Positions 45,824 to 57,567 of a stretch of DNA of 64,000 nucleotides are shown one piece after another. The notes under the pieces were generated by a model. That model did no database searches. It was not told where the DNA came from and was given only the letters and a program-made list of their open reading frames with translations. How positions within the stretch are numbered: position 1 is the stretch's first letter; every line of letters begins with the position of its first letter. The translations under genes and the position numbers were made by a program. The stretch spans positions 98,833 through 162,832 of the forward strand of contig NZ_MRAE01000002.1 of assembly GCF_002008345.1 (NCBI RefSeq). The letters run 5' to 3'. Origin of the DNA: Clostridium tepidum. GTDB lineage: Bacteria > Bacillota > Clostridia > Clostridiales > Clostridiaceae.

Positions 45824-45854
45824 TATTAATATATTTACTGTAAATATATTAATA
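45824..45854. promoter_or_regulatory. 31-bp perfect palindrome abutting the glcT promoter
   Basis: TATTAATATATTTAC and its exact reverse complement flank a single T. It ends 2 bases from the -35. A third copy of TAATATATTTAC lies at about 45917-45928. It looks like an operator with an extra half-site. Confidence 0.55.
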
Positions 45855-45989
45855 TATAATTTATGAATCCTGTAACTACAAAAATTTCACTTTACCATAA
45901 AGTATACTGTTAAACTAATATATTTACATTCAAACATAAATTATACAATTTTATTAATTATAAAATCACATCGTAGTATTGATTTAATT

Positions 45990-46823
45990 TTATAGATAAT
46001 TATTATTTATTTTTATATCATCTTCTATAACCTTATCATAACCTTTAATAATCTTTTGTATTAATTTATTATCTGATGATTTAAATTCTATTTTATCTAC
46101 ATATTTTATTGGTAAAACTTTTGGTGATGTGCCAGATATAAATAACCCTTCTAGTTTATCTATATCTTTATAATGCACTTTCTCTTCTTCTATCTTTAAA
46201 TTTAAATTTTTACATACATTTATTATATTTTGTCTTGTTATTCCAGGTAATACTTTTTCTATAGGTGCTGTTATTACCTTATTATCTTTTATCATAAATA
46301 TGTTAGACTTACTTCCTTCTGTTATGTATCCATTTCTATCTACTAATATTGCTTCATAAGCTTTTTCTTCTTTTATCTTTTCTCCCACAATTTTTCTAAA
46401 ATCCATATTTATAACTTTTGCATTTGGATTTTCTCTTTCTCCATGATAAAGTATGGTTTTTACTCCTTTTTTATAATCTATATCTTCTGGATAATTATGC
46501 TTCAAGAAATAACATAAAAATTTATTAACCTTATTTTCATTAAAATTAAATACTAATTTTATATTTCCTATAGACACTTTATTCACTTTTATAAGTTTAT
46601 CTATATTTTCTTTTATCTCCTCCTCATTTAACCATAACTTTAAATTTTCTAATTTAGCTGAATTGTAGAATCTTTCTAAATGACTTTTTAAAAATAAAGG
46701 AGCTCCATCTATTATTCTTATAACTTCATAAAGAGATTTTCCCTCTTTAAGCCAATTTTCTTTAAACAAACTTACTTCTTTTACTTCATCATTTTCTATA
46801 AAAAATTTATTATAGCATTCCAT
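45990..46823 (-). CDS. Class IV aminotransferase (PabC/branched-chain-like)
   Basis: 277 residues from the ATG at 46823 (GGGGGATG upstream). The fold-type IV PLP pattern is clear: SLYEVIRIIDGAPLFLKSHL, NPNAKVINMDFRK and ITEGSKSNIFMIKDNKV with TAPIEKVLPGITR. The family includes aminodeoxychorismate lyase, D-amino acid and branched-chain aminotransferases. The size and the LFLKSHLERF segment favour aminodeoxychorismate lyase in folate synthesis, but no pabA or pabB is in the window. Confidence 0.75.
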   Translation of the reverse strand: MECYNKFFIENDEVKEVSLFKENWLKEGKSLYEVIRIIDGAPLFLKSHLERFYNSAKLENLKLWLNEEEIKENIDKLIKVNKVSIGNIKLVFNFNENKVNKFLCYFLKHNYPEDIDYKKGVKTILYHGERENPNAKVINMDFRKIVGEKIKEEKAYEAILVDRNGYITEGSKSNIFMIKDNKVITAPIEKVLPGITRQNIINVCKNLNLKIEEEKVHYKDIDKLEGLFISGTSPKVLPIKYVDKIEFKSSDNKLIQKIIKGYDKVIEDDIKINNNYL

Positions 46824-46938
46824 TAAAATACATCCCCCATTCATATTTCTCAATAGCTACTACTTTATCTGTAATCCCTATAGGATGACTAAATAAAGAG
46901 GCTCTATTATATTTATCACATACTACCGATTCTAATAA
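46810..46938 (-). pseudogene. Coding-like remnant overlapping the aminotransferase start
   Basis: An open frame of 42 codons without a start codon runs from a TAG at 46939 to a TAA at 46810 (contains YNRASLFSHPIGITDKV and VVAIEKYEWG). It overlaps the aminotransferase start in another frame. The text reads like a protein C-terminus, remotely like the LFSTHP end of M48 peptidases, and may be a gene relic. Confidence 0.4.
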
Positions 46939-46977
46939 CTATATCTTTTGAAATAATAACTTAATTTTAATTAAGTT

Positions 46978-47619
46978 TTACTTCCAGTTAAGTACTTCTA
47001 TATTATTATATTTCTTTTTTGCATTTATAAGATATGGTTTGCCTACTAATTTAAATAAAGGTAAATCAGCTAAAGAATCTGAAAACATATAAGATTTTTT
47101 AAAATCCACTTCTATGTTTTCTTCTTTTAAAACTTCCATAAGTCTTCTTACTTTTTCTTCTCCTTTACAGTTTTCACCTACTATTTTTCTTTTATAAGAA
47201 CCTTCTTCTAATGTAAATATAGTTCCTATTACTTTATCTACTTCTTTTATATTATAAAGCTCTTTTAGATAAAATTCCGCTGAAGCAGATATAAGATATA
47301 TTTTATAACCTTCTTTTTTTAATTTCTTCATGGTATCTATAGCATCTTTATATAATATTTTGCTTAATTTTTTATCGTAAAATTCTTTCACATAATTTTG
47401 CATTTCATCCTCTGTAATACCATCTATAAATCCTATAAATATTTCTTTAGCTTTTCCTGCCGGAAATATTTTTAAAGCATATAAAAGACCGGATATAATT
47501 ATTTTAGGAGCATGAAATATAAGAGAGGGTCTCTTTTTGATCATAAATTTATAAAATTGTATAAGTGTTTCTTGTTTAGTAAGTGTATAATCTACATCAA
47601 ATATTGCTAATTTTTCCAC
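46978..47619 (-). CDS. HAD-IB family phosphatase (SerB-like)
   Basis: 213 residues from the GTG at 47619, 7 bases after AGAGG; the ATG at 47622 is too close to it. HAD motif I is FDVDYTLT, motif II YLISAS with AEFYLKEL, motif III K in NCKGEEK, and motif IV SDSLADLPLF. The helical cap (about 20-90) is hydrophobic. The HAD-IB branch includes phosphoserine and polar-head-group phosphatases. Substrate unknown. Confidence 0.8.
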   Translation of the reverse strand: MEKLAIFDVDYTLTKQETLIQFYKFMIKKRPSLIFHAPKIIISGLLYALKIFPAGKAKEIFIGFIDGITEDEMQNYVKEFYDKKLSKILYKDAIDTMKKLKKEGYKIYLISASAEFYLKELYNIKEVDKVIGTIFTLEEGSYKRKIVGENCKGEEKVRRLMEVLKEENIEVDFKKSYMFSDSLADLPLFKLVGKPYLINAKKKYNNIEVLNWK

Positions 47620-47735
47620 CATATCACCTCTTACATAAGCTGTATTCTTATATTATACTATATATTTTGTGATTTTTTATAATATATTCACTTTTTTATT
47701 TATACTAATCTTTTTATTTAAAATATTTATTATTA

Positions 47736-47767
47736 AAAAAAGCCTCTGTACAAACAGAGACTCTTTT
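47736..47767 (-). terminator. Terminator after the DUF1292 gene
   Basis: CTCTGT and ACAGAG form the core stem, flanked by AAAAAAAG and CTTTTT; the minus strand ends in GGCTTTTTTT. It starts 9 bases after the stop. Confidence 0.85.
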
Positions 47768-47775
47768 TCGTAGTA

Positions 47776-48177
47776 CTATTGTAAATTTTCGTAGTAAGCA
47801 GTTACTTCTTCAAATTCATTTTCATCTGGATTAACAAGTTCAACCTCGTCTCCTTGGATTTCTTCTCTAAATAAATATACTGAATTATTTTCTGGATTTT
47901 GTACTAATGCATATGTTTTTTCTTTATAATCAAACTCATCTATTACTTCACAAGTAACACTATTACCGTTTTCGTCTTGTAAATCTACAAGAATTGTTTC
48001 TCCAGCTTCTTCATCTTCGCAGCCGCAACCACAACCGCAATGGTCATGATGATGTTCTTCGTTATCGCTGCCACAACCACAACTTTCTTCTACTTCACCG
48101 CAACCGCAAGTATCTTTTTCTATTTCTTCTTCGCAGCCACAACCGCAACCACAACTATTTATTTTTTCATCTTTCAT
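47776..48177 (-). CDS. DUF1292 protein with Cys/His-rich metal-binding N-terminus
   Basis: 133 residues from the ATG at 48177 (MKDEKINSCGCGCGCEEE). Residues 1-55 contain about 14 cysteines, mostly alternating with glycine (CGCGCGC twice), and an HHHDH cluster, a likely metal-binding tail. Residues 65-133 are the DUF1292 domain (ETILVDLQDENGN, YALVQNPENNSVYLF), of the YrzB type and unknown function. A GTG at 48210 is a possible alternative start. The AGGAG site lies in a hairpin, CCTGGTAA-CA-TTACCAGG, just before the ATG. Confidence 0.8.
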   Translation of the reverse strand: MKDEKINSCGCGCGCEEEIEKDTCGCGEVEESCGCGSDNEEHHHDHCGCGCGCEDEEAGETILVDLQDENGNSVTCEVIDEFDYKEKTYALVQNPENNSVYLFREEIQGDEVELVNPDENEFEEVTAYYENLQ

Positions 48178-48181
48178 AAAA

Positions 48182-48199
48182 ACTCCTGGTAATGTTACC
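48182..48199 (-). promoter_or_regulatory. Hairpin overlapping the DUF1292 ribosome binding site
   Basis: CCTGGTAA and TTACCAGG form an 8-bp inverted repeat; AGG of the 3' arm is part of AGGAG, and TTTTT follows before the ATG. It could hide the ribosome binding site or act as a terminator. Confidence 0.5.
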
Positions 48200-48210
48200 A
48201 GGATCTTCAC

Positions 48211-48614
48211 CTCCTTTTGTCTTATGTTCTAATTGTACCCTTAAACAGAGTTTTTTAAAAGGGTTTTTTTACTTTTTTATAAAATTATTTAATAATCATT
48301 ATCATTTATATACATTTACACATTTTATTTACATATATTAGTGATAAATGAAATAAATATTTAATCTAAAAACACTATTAAATAAATATCAAGTACAAAA
48401 AATTATTTATAATCATTTATATAGTTTTATATATCTATTTTCTTCATCAATATGTTAGCTAGTCTTTATTTTTATAGATTTATATGAATATTAAAAAATT
48501 ATATTTATAAATATTATGCATATTTCAAATAAAATTTTTATATAAAAATATTTTAAGATATGTATATATATTATAAATTACTATTTAATAATAAAATTTA
48601 ATATAAAAATAAAG
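48211..48614. other. AT-rich region upstream of the DUF1292 gene
   Basis: About 400 bases without a gene. It contains a 7-1-7 Fur/PerR-like box at 48290-48304. Confidence 0.5.
48290..48304. promoter_or_regulatory. Fur/PerR-type 7-1-7 box upstream of the DUF1292 gene
   Basis: TAATAATCATTATCA matches TGATAAT-N-ATTATCA at 13 of 14 fixed positions. An identical 15-mer occurs at 59459-59473. Confidence 0.5.
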
Positions 48615-48656
48615 GACTTCTCACATTCAATTTATATATATTGTGAGATAGTCCAA
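48614..48656 (-). terminator. Terminator of the small basic protein gene
   Basis: GGACT-A-TCTCACA and TGTGAGA-A-GTCC form an interrupted stem; the minus strand continues TTTATTTTTATATT. Confidence 0.7.
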
Positions 48657-48689
48657 TTTATAAATTCATATTCTTATTCTATTTAATTT

Positions 48690-48797
48690 TTATTTCTTTT
48701 TCATTTCCTTAGAAACTTTTTTTAAACCTTTTTCTACACTATCTAGCATATTATTTACTGTCTTTTCTATCCTTCTTTTTTTTCCTTTTCTTATCAT
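48690..48797 (-). CDS. Small, very basic 35-residue protein
   Basis: A 35-codon gene beginning MIRKGKKRRIEKTV and ending SKEMKKK, with AAGGGAG 9 bases before the ATG and its own terminator at 48614-48656. Fifteen of its residues are Lys or Arg and it should form one amphipathic helix. It could bind RNA, DNA or membranes; no family is recognised. It stands alone between the DUF1292 and PFOR genes. Confidence 0.6.
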   Translation of the reverse strand: MIRKGKKRRIEKTVNNMLDSVEKGLKKVSKEMKKK

Positions 48798-48814
48798 AAC
48801 ATTCATCTCCCTTC

Positions 48815-49148
48815 AGAAGAAGTTGTAATTTTATTTTATGTATTTTGCTTTTTTATATTCTATTAAATATTTACCTATTCTTTATTAATTTTAAAATATA
48901 AATCAGGTATAATTATCCTTAATATTGCTAATACTATATTAAATAATAAATTTTATATACTCATTTTCATATTTAACAATTTCTTTTTATTACTAAATTA
49001 TATACGCCACAGAATACTTACATTTTACTATATAAAATTAATCCATAATAAATTTCCAACATAAAAATATATGTAACTAGAACAAATGCAATTTTTAAAA
49101 ACTTTTTTTAAATTACACAACAATAAATAAAAAATTAAAAACTTAAAT
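48815..49148. other. AT-rich gap between the small basic gene and PFOR
   Basis: About 330 bases with no open frame or structure that I can support. Confidence 0.5.
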
Positions 49149-49174
49149 AAAAAAGAGCCTTTCGGCTCTTTTTT
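49149..49174 (-). terminator. PFOR terminator
   Basis: AAAAAAGAGCC and GGCTCTTTTTT around TTTC, directly after the stop codon. Confidence 0.9.
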
Positions 49175-49176
49175 TA

Positions 49177-52776
<3,600 letters not shown>

Positions 52777-52796
52777 TTAATTAATTTATATAAAAT

Positions 52797-52815
52797 TTAC
52801 GGAATAAATCCGCAA
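52797..52815. promoter_or_regulatory. Inverted repeat in the PFOR leader
   Basis: TTACGGA and TCCGCAA flank five bases (one mismatch), between the promoter and the start codon. It is GC-richer than its surroundings and may be an operator; it does not match the Rex consensus. Confidence 0.35.
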
Positions 52816-52864
52816 AATAATTAAACTTTTTAAAATTTGACCTTTTTCTTCAAAGCCCATTAAT

Positions 52865-52893
52865 AATATACACTAAAAATTTTTATCTGTAAA
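52865..52893 (-). promoter_or_regulatory. SigA promoter of PFOR
   Basis: TTTACA, 17 bases, TATATT with TG before it, on the minus strand; leader about 105 bases. Confidence 0.7.
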
Positions 52894-53395
52894 ATCCTTT
52901 TCAGTGTTTATTCATAAAATAACACTTTAAAGCATAAAAATTATTTTAAAATAGGAAAAAGTCATGCTCTCTTTCTAAAACATATTATATCATTATTAAA
53001 TTTTTAATTCATCATAGTTATATAAAAATAAACACCATTATAAAAAAATACTATGAAGTTTATATTATCTAATTTTGTATTATTGTACTGGTATGACCAC
53101 ATACTATATGGCTAAGTAACAAATCTTTAAAGATTTAATTATACATTTTATCTTTAATTTAATCTCCAAAAATTTGTTGCTTATTTTTATTATAATACTT
53201 AAATAAATAAATTCAAAGGTATATTTTTAAATATTTTGCCATTTAAAATAAAAATTTAAAACTGTTATATATATTAACATAAAATTATTATCTATACTCT
53301 AATTTAATATAATATAAATTTAATACATATTTTTTTGAATTTATTAAACTATGAAAGATTAATATATTTTAAATTTTAATTTCAAAAATATACAT
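52894..53395. other. Gap between the PFOR promoter and murG
   Basis: About 500 AT-rich bases. I see no supported gene; a 32-codon frame at 53004-53102 has no ribosome binding site. Confidence 0.5.
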
Positions 53396-54460
53396 TTATT
53401 TTGTATATTTCTTTATAAGTTCTATTATGTTTTTAACTCCATCGTTCATTTTACTTTTTGACATATTATTTATATATGAATTTCTATTTTCATATAAATA
53501 ATTTAACTTTTCAAGTAAAGTTTTATCTGTAACCTCTTCTTCTTGTAAAACTAAACTATAGCTACTCTTTTCAAAAGAAGCTGCATTTAAAATTTGGTCT
53601 CCTCTACTAGATTTTTTGGATAGAGGTATTAAAAGATTTGGTTTTTTTAGTGCTAAAAGTTCATATATTACATTGGCTCCTGCTCTAGATATTACCAAAT
53701 CTGCAGCCTTCATCAAATGTGGCAATTCTTCATTTACATATTCAAATTGAGTATACCCTATTCTATTTTCTAAATTTTCATCTAAATTAGACTTTCCACA
53801 AATGTGTATTATATTGAATGTTGAAAGTATACTTTCTAAATTTTTTCTGACTATTTCGTTTATAATCTTTGAACCTAAACTTCCTCCAATTATTAAAAGA
53901 ACAGGTTTATCATCTTTAAAGTTGCATAATTTTTTACCTTTAATTTTGCTTCCTTCTAACAATTCCTTTCTTATAGGTGTACCTGTTAACACAGCTTTAT
54001 TGCCTTTTATATGTTTTACTGATTCTGGGAAAGTAACACATACTTTTGTACAATAAGGAATAGCTAATCTATTTGCAAGACCTGGAGTTATATCTGACTC
54101 ATGAGCTATAACTGGTACTTTATTCAAATAAGCTGCTATAACTACTGGAACAGTTACAAATCCCCCTTTTGAAAAAACTATATCCGGTTTTTCTCTTTTA
54201 ATTATCTTTTTGGCTTGAAATAAACCTTTCAATACTTTGAAAGGATCCGAAAAATTTTTCAAATCAAAATATCTTCTTAATTTTCCACTGGCAATAGGGA
54301 AATATTCTATTCCTTCTTTTTCTATAATTGTTCTTTCTATTCCTTGTATACTTCCTATATATTTAATTTCATATCCTAATTTTTTTAATTCTGGTACCAA
54401 AGCTAAATTTGGTGTAACATGTCCTGCAGTTCCTCCACCTGTCATGATAATCTTTTTCAA
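53396..54460 (-). CDS. murG: UDP-GlcNAc:lipid II precursor transferase MurG
   Basis: 354 residues from a TTG at 54460 (AAAGGGG 9 bases upstream). The GT-B fold has the N-terminal [14 protein letters not shown], the membrane-associating basic/hydrophobic middle, [12 protein letters not shown], and [15 protein letters not shown] with [13 protein letters not shown] for UDP-GlcNAc. It makes lipid II at the inner membrane face. No other mur genes are adjacent. Confidence 0.93.
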   Translation of the reverse strand: MKKIIMTGGGTAGHVTPNLALVPELKKLGYEIKYIGSIQGIERTIIEKEGIEYFPIASGKLRRYFDLKNFSDPFKVLKGLFQAKKIIKREKPDIVFSKGGFVTVPVVIAAYLNKVPVIAHESDITPGLANRLAIPYCTKVCVTFPESVKHIKGNKAVLTGTPIRKELLEGSKIKGKKLCNFKDDKPVLLIIGGSLGSKIINEIVRKNLESILSTFNIIHICGKSNLDENLENRIGYTQFEYVNEELPHLMKAADLVISRAGANVIYELLALKKPNLLIPLSKKSSRGDQILNAASFEKSSYSLVLQEEEVTDKTLLEKLNYLYENRNSYINNMSKSKMNDGVKNIIELIKKYTK

Positions 54461-54755
54461 AATTATATTCCCCTTTCTTTAATTAATTACGTGTATAATT
54501 TAATTATTATTTTTATATAAAATTACCATTAGTTTTATATAAATTTTTTCAAAATAAACATCTAATTTATCCAGAATTTATAAAAGATTTTTTTATTATA
54601 TATATCATCTATATATAGTTTATTATATAATACTATAAATAAATATTATTTTTTTAATGTTTTTCTTTCTATACATAATTTATATTTTTTACCTTTAATA
54701 TTATAATATATAGTCTGTATTATTGGTTAATATATTATTAATTCTATATTATATT
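54461..54755. other. AT-rich divergent intergenic region, murG to SASP
   Basis: About 295 bases serving as the shared upstream region of murG (minus) and the SASP-like gene (plus). I could not place a sporulation promoter with confidence. Confidence 0.5.
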
Positions 54756-54769
54756 AGGAGGTGCTAACA

Positions 54770-54934
54770 ATGACAAAAAAATTAGTGCCAGAAGTAAAGG
54801 AAGCTTTAAATAGATTTAAAATAGAAACTGCAAAAGAAATAGAGTTAGGTGTCACAAGTTTTAATAATCCTAAAAATTTATCTGATAAATTAAAACTTAA
54901 TCCAGATAAATCTTTTAATCCACATAAACTTTAA
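54770..54934 (+). CDS. Divergent alpha/beta-type SASP-like protein (54 aa)
   Basis: A 54-residue protein with AGGAGG 8 bases before the ATG. LVPEVKEALNRFKIETAKEI matches the first conserved helix of alpha/beta-type small acid-soluble spore proteins, including the glutamate next to the germination protease site. The second conserved block (GGxMVKRM) is absent; the tail is LSDKLKLNPDKSFNPHKL. It is either a shortened or a specialised SASP, expected in the forespore. It is one of the few plus-strand genes here and ends at the hairpin at 54995-55032. Confidence 0.7.
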   Translation: MTKKLVPEVKEALNRFKIETAKEIELGVTSFNNPKNLSDKLKLNPDKSFNPHKL

Positions 54935-54994
54935 AAGACTCCATATAATTTATAATATTTTTTGTAAATTTAATTTATATTTAATAATTAAAAT

Positions 54995-55037
54995 CCCTAT
55001 TTAACTGTAAATTTTTATTTACCTAAATAGGGTTTTT
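54995..55037. terminator. Bidirectional terminator between SASP-like and kinase genes
   Basis: CCCTATTTA with TAAATAGGG, and GTAAAT with ATTTAC inside, form a long stem; TTTTT follows on the plus strand and ATTTTAATT on the minus. Confidence 0.85.
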
Positions 55038-55043
55038 ATATTT

Positions 55044-57152
55044 TCAATTTATATCTGAAAATTCTATATGTATTTTTTTAGAAATATCATTGTGTATAAT
55101 TGTCTTCTCTGTATTTTCACAATACTTATCTATATTTTTATTTAGTTTAACAATAAAAACAGTACCTTTTCCCATGATACTATTTACCTTTATTTCCCCT
55201 CCCATAAGATCTACAATTTTTTTGACTAATGCAAGTCCTATCCCTGTACCTTCTGCACTTCTTGATAATGAACTATTCACCTGTGAAAATCTATTAAAAA
55301 TGCAGTCTATTTTTTCCTTTGGTATTCCTACTCCTTCATCTTTTACTATTAATTCAAAATCGTCTTTATATATTTTAAGATTAATATATATTGATTTATT
55401 TTTCGGTGTAAATTTTACTGCATTAGATAATAAATTTAATAATACTCTTTCATATTTCTCTTTATCAATATAAACCTTTTCTTCTTCTTTTGTAGTATCA
55501 AATATTATATTTATATTTTTGAAACTTGCATAATTTATTATTGAATTAACTATGTTTTCTGTTTGCCACACCACATCAAAATATTCGTTATTCAATGTTA
55601 AAAAGCCAGCTTCCGCCTTGGATATATCTAATATATTGTTTATAAGCTTTAAAAGCCTAGATGTATTTTGTTCTATTCTTTTTAAAATTTTATTAATATT
55701 TGAACTTATATCTTCTGGATAAATATCGTAAGCTAATTGTAGTGATGAGTATATTATTGTCAATGGCGTTCTTAATTCATGAGATATTATAGTGAAAAAT
55801 TCATCTTTAAGTTTATTTACCTTTTCTAACTCTAAATTACTTTTAAATTCTTCTGTTACATCAGAACCATGTATGTGAACTCTTTTTTTATTTTTAGTCT
55901 CATGATAAATATATTTTACTTTAAAAAATCTTTCTTCTCCTGACTGTAAAACAAATTTTTTAGGAGAAAATGTATACTCTTTAATTATTCCTTCTCTAAT
56001 TTTCTGTAAAATTTCTAACTGCTCTTTAAATTCTTCTTTTTTAAAAACATCCTCCACTTTTTTTCTTAATAAATTTCCTTTTATTTTTTTAGTATATAGA
56101 CGTTCTACTAATTCTTCATATCTTTCGTTTACCAATCTATATGTTAAATCTGGATAATCTAATACCGCTAATGGTAGCTCTATACAGTTTACTACATATT
56201 TTATAAATTCTGTTTTTTCTTCACCTATTATTTTATTTTCTACTAAATCCGTAACATTTTTTATAGTAGATATAGTATATATTATTTCATTATTTGTATC
56301 TTTAATAGGATTACTATTATATTCTATATATTTAATCTCATTAGTATCCTTTTTTATTAATTTCATCAATAAACCTTTTACACTTTTGTTATAATCCGGA
56401 TTTATTTTTTTTATTTTATATTTCCTATTTTTGTATTCATCTAATATATATATATTATAATCTTTAATTATTTTTTCAATATTTAAGACTTTTTTAATTT
56501 TTACTCCACCTATATGTTCAATAGCTTTATTCCACAAAATTAATTTGCAATTTTTATCAAAAACTAATATTCCTTCAGATATATTATTAATTACATTATA
56601 AAGATATTTTATATAATCCAATTCTTTTTTTCTTAATATATCTATAATTTCACTCTTATTCTTTATTAATTTTGAAATATTTAAAATTTCTTTTTTATCT
56701 TTTTCTATAGTTTCTTTATATGAATACTCTTTAGTAATATCTATTAAATTTACTAAGGCACCTTTTTTAGTTCCTTCTAAATTTATAGGTATTACAGTTA
56801 AATTAAAACATGCTTTTTCATGATTATGTTTTGTAAATATCAATGGAATTTCTTTTATCTCTTTTTGTTCTTTAAGAGCTATAAAAACAGGAAAGTTTTT
56901 TTCTGTAACAGCTTCACCATCAATAAAATTCATTTCATATTCATCAAAAAAATCCATAAAGTTTTTTTCTTCTCCTGGTTGCAACTTAGAACTAGATTTT
57001 CTTTTTAGTTCTTTACTTAAATTTAGAGCCATGCTATTTGCATACAGGAATTCATATTTATCATTTATAATATAACATGAATAAGGAATGCTATCCATTA
57101 TACTTTTTATTGTAATTTTATCTTCCAAAAAAACGCTTCCAATTGGTACCAT
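55044..57152 (-). CDS. Orphan PAS-domain sensor histidine kinase
   Basis: 702 residues, no membrane segment. Three PAS-like regions (about 10-145, 185-310, 325-440) are followed by a HisKA domain with the phosphorylated His in FFTIISHELRTPLTII and an ATPase domain: N box NLLSNAVKFTPK, G1 VKDEGVGIP, F box FNRFSQVN, G2 GTGIGLALVKK. No response regulator is adjacent. In clostridia such soluble orphan kinases often phosphorylate Spo0A directly; the SASP neighbour fits but does not prove this. AAGGAGGAAAT precedes the ATG. Confidence 0.88.
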   Translation of the reverse strand: MVPIGSVFLEDKITIKSIMDSIPYSCYIINDKYEFLYANSMALNLSKELKRKSSSKLQPGEEKNFMDFFDEYEMNFIDGEAVTEKNFPVFIALKEQKEIKEIPLIFTKHNHEKACFNLTVIPINLEGTKKGALVNLIDITKEYSYKETIEKDKKEILNISKLIKNKSEIIDILRKKELDYIKYLYNVINNISEGILVFDKNCKLILWNKAIEHIGGVKIKKVLNIEKIIKDYNIYILDEYKNRKYKIKKINPDYNKSVKGLLMKLIKKDTNEIKYIEYNSNPIKDTNNEIIYTISTIKNVTDLVENKIIGEEKTEFIKYVVNCIELPLAVLDYPDLTYRLVNERYEELVERLYTKKIKGNLLRKKVEDVFKKEEFKEQLEILQKIREGIIKEYTFSPKKFVLQSGEERFFKVKYIYHETKNKKRVHIHGSDVTEEFKSNLELEKVNKLKDEFFTIISHELRTPLTIIYSSLQLAYDIYPEDISSNINKILKRIEQNTSRLLKLINNILDISKAEAGFLTLNNEYFDVVWQTENIVNSIINYASFKNINIIFDTTKEEEKVYIDKEKYERVLLNLLSNAVKFTPKNKSIYINLKIYKDDFELIVKDEGVGIPKEKIDCIFNRFSQVNSSLSRSAEGTGIGLALVKKIVDLMGGEIKVNSIMGKGTVFIVKLNKNIDKYCENTEKTIIHNDISKKIHIEFSDIN

Positions 57153-57184
57153 ATTTCCTCCTTAATGTTATAATCACTTTATAT

Positions 57185-57214
57185 AGTGTACTCTTTTTTT
57201 GCGGTGATAGTCAA
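57185..57214 (-). promoter_or_regulatory. SigA-like promoter of the histidine kinase
   Basis: TTGACT, 18 bases, TACACT on the minus strand, about 30 bases before the start codon. Confidence 0.5.
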
Positions 57215-57567
57215 CTTATAAGGAAATTATGACTTAACATCCTTCAAAGGAGGAATAATTAATTTATACAATAAATTCTCATTTGTACTTTATACTCTGT
57301 AACCTAAAAAATTTAAGCTATCCTTTAGTATGTTAAAAATTGGGGTATGTGACATAAAGAGCATTTGAAAAAGCTTAGATATTATTATTTATTTTTTGAA
57401 AATATATTAAAAAACTAATTGTTTGAGCTAATAGCTAGTATCATTTTTTTAATATATTTTACAAAAATAATTTTAGAATATCTTAGCTAATTAAACTGAT
57501 CTTCTAGACACATATCCCCTTTTAATATACTGGAGGTAAAGTAACTTTTAAGTCATAATTCTTTATT
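57215..57567. other. Gap between the kinase promoter and recJ
   Basis: About 350 bases. Ribosome-site-like GGAGG occurs on the plus strand (near 57250 and 57532) but no open frame follows. Possibly decayed sequence. Confidence 0.5.

Noticed and set aside
53004..53102. 32-codon minus-strand frame upstream of PFOR
   Set aside because: No ribosome binding site and composition like the surrounding non-coding DNA.
57330..57370. Short plus-strand frame reading MLKIGVCDIKSI, like the start of a LytTR response regulator
   Set aside because: It stops after 12 codons and has no supporting context; resemblance is probably chance.
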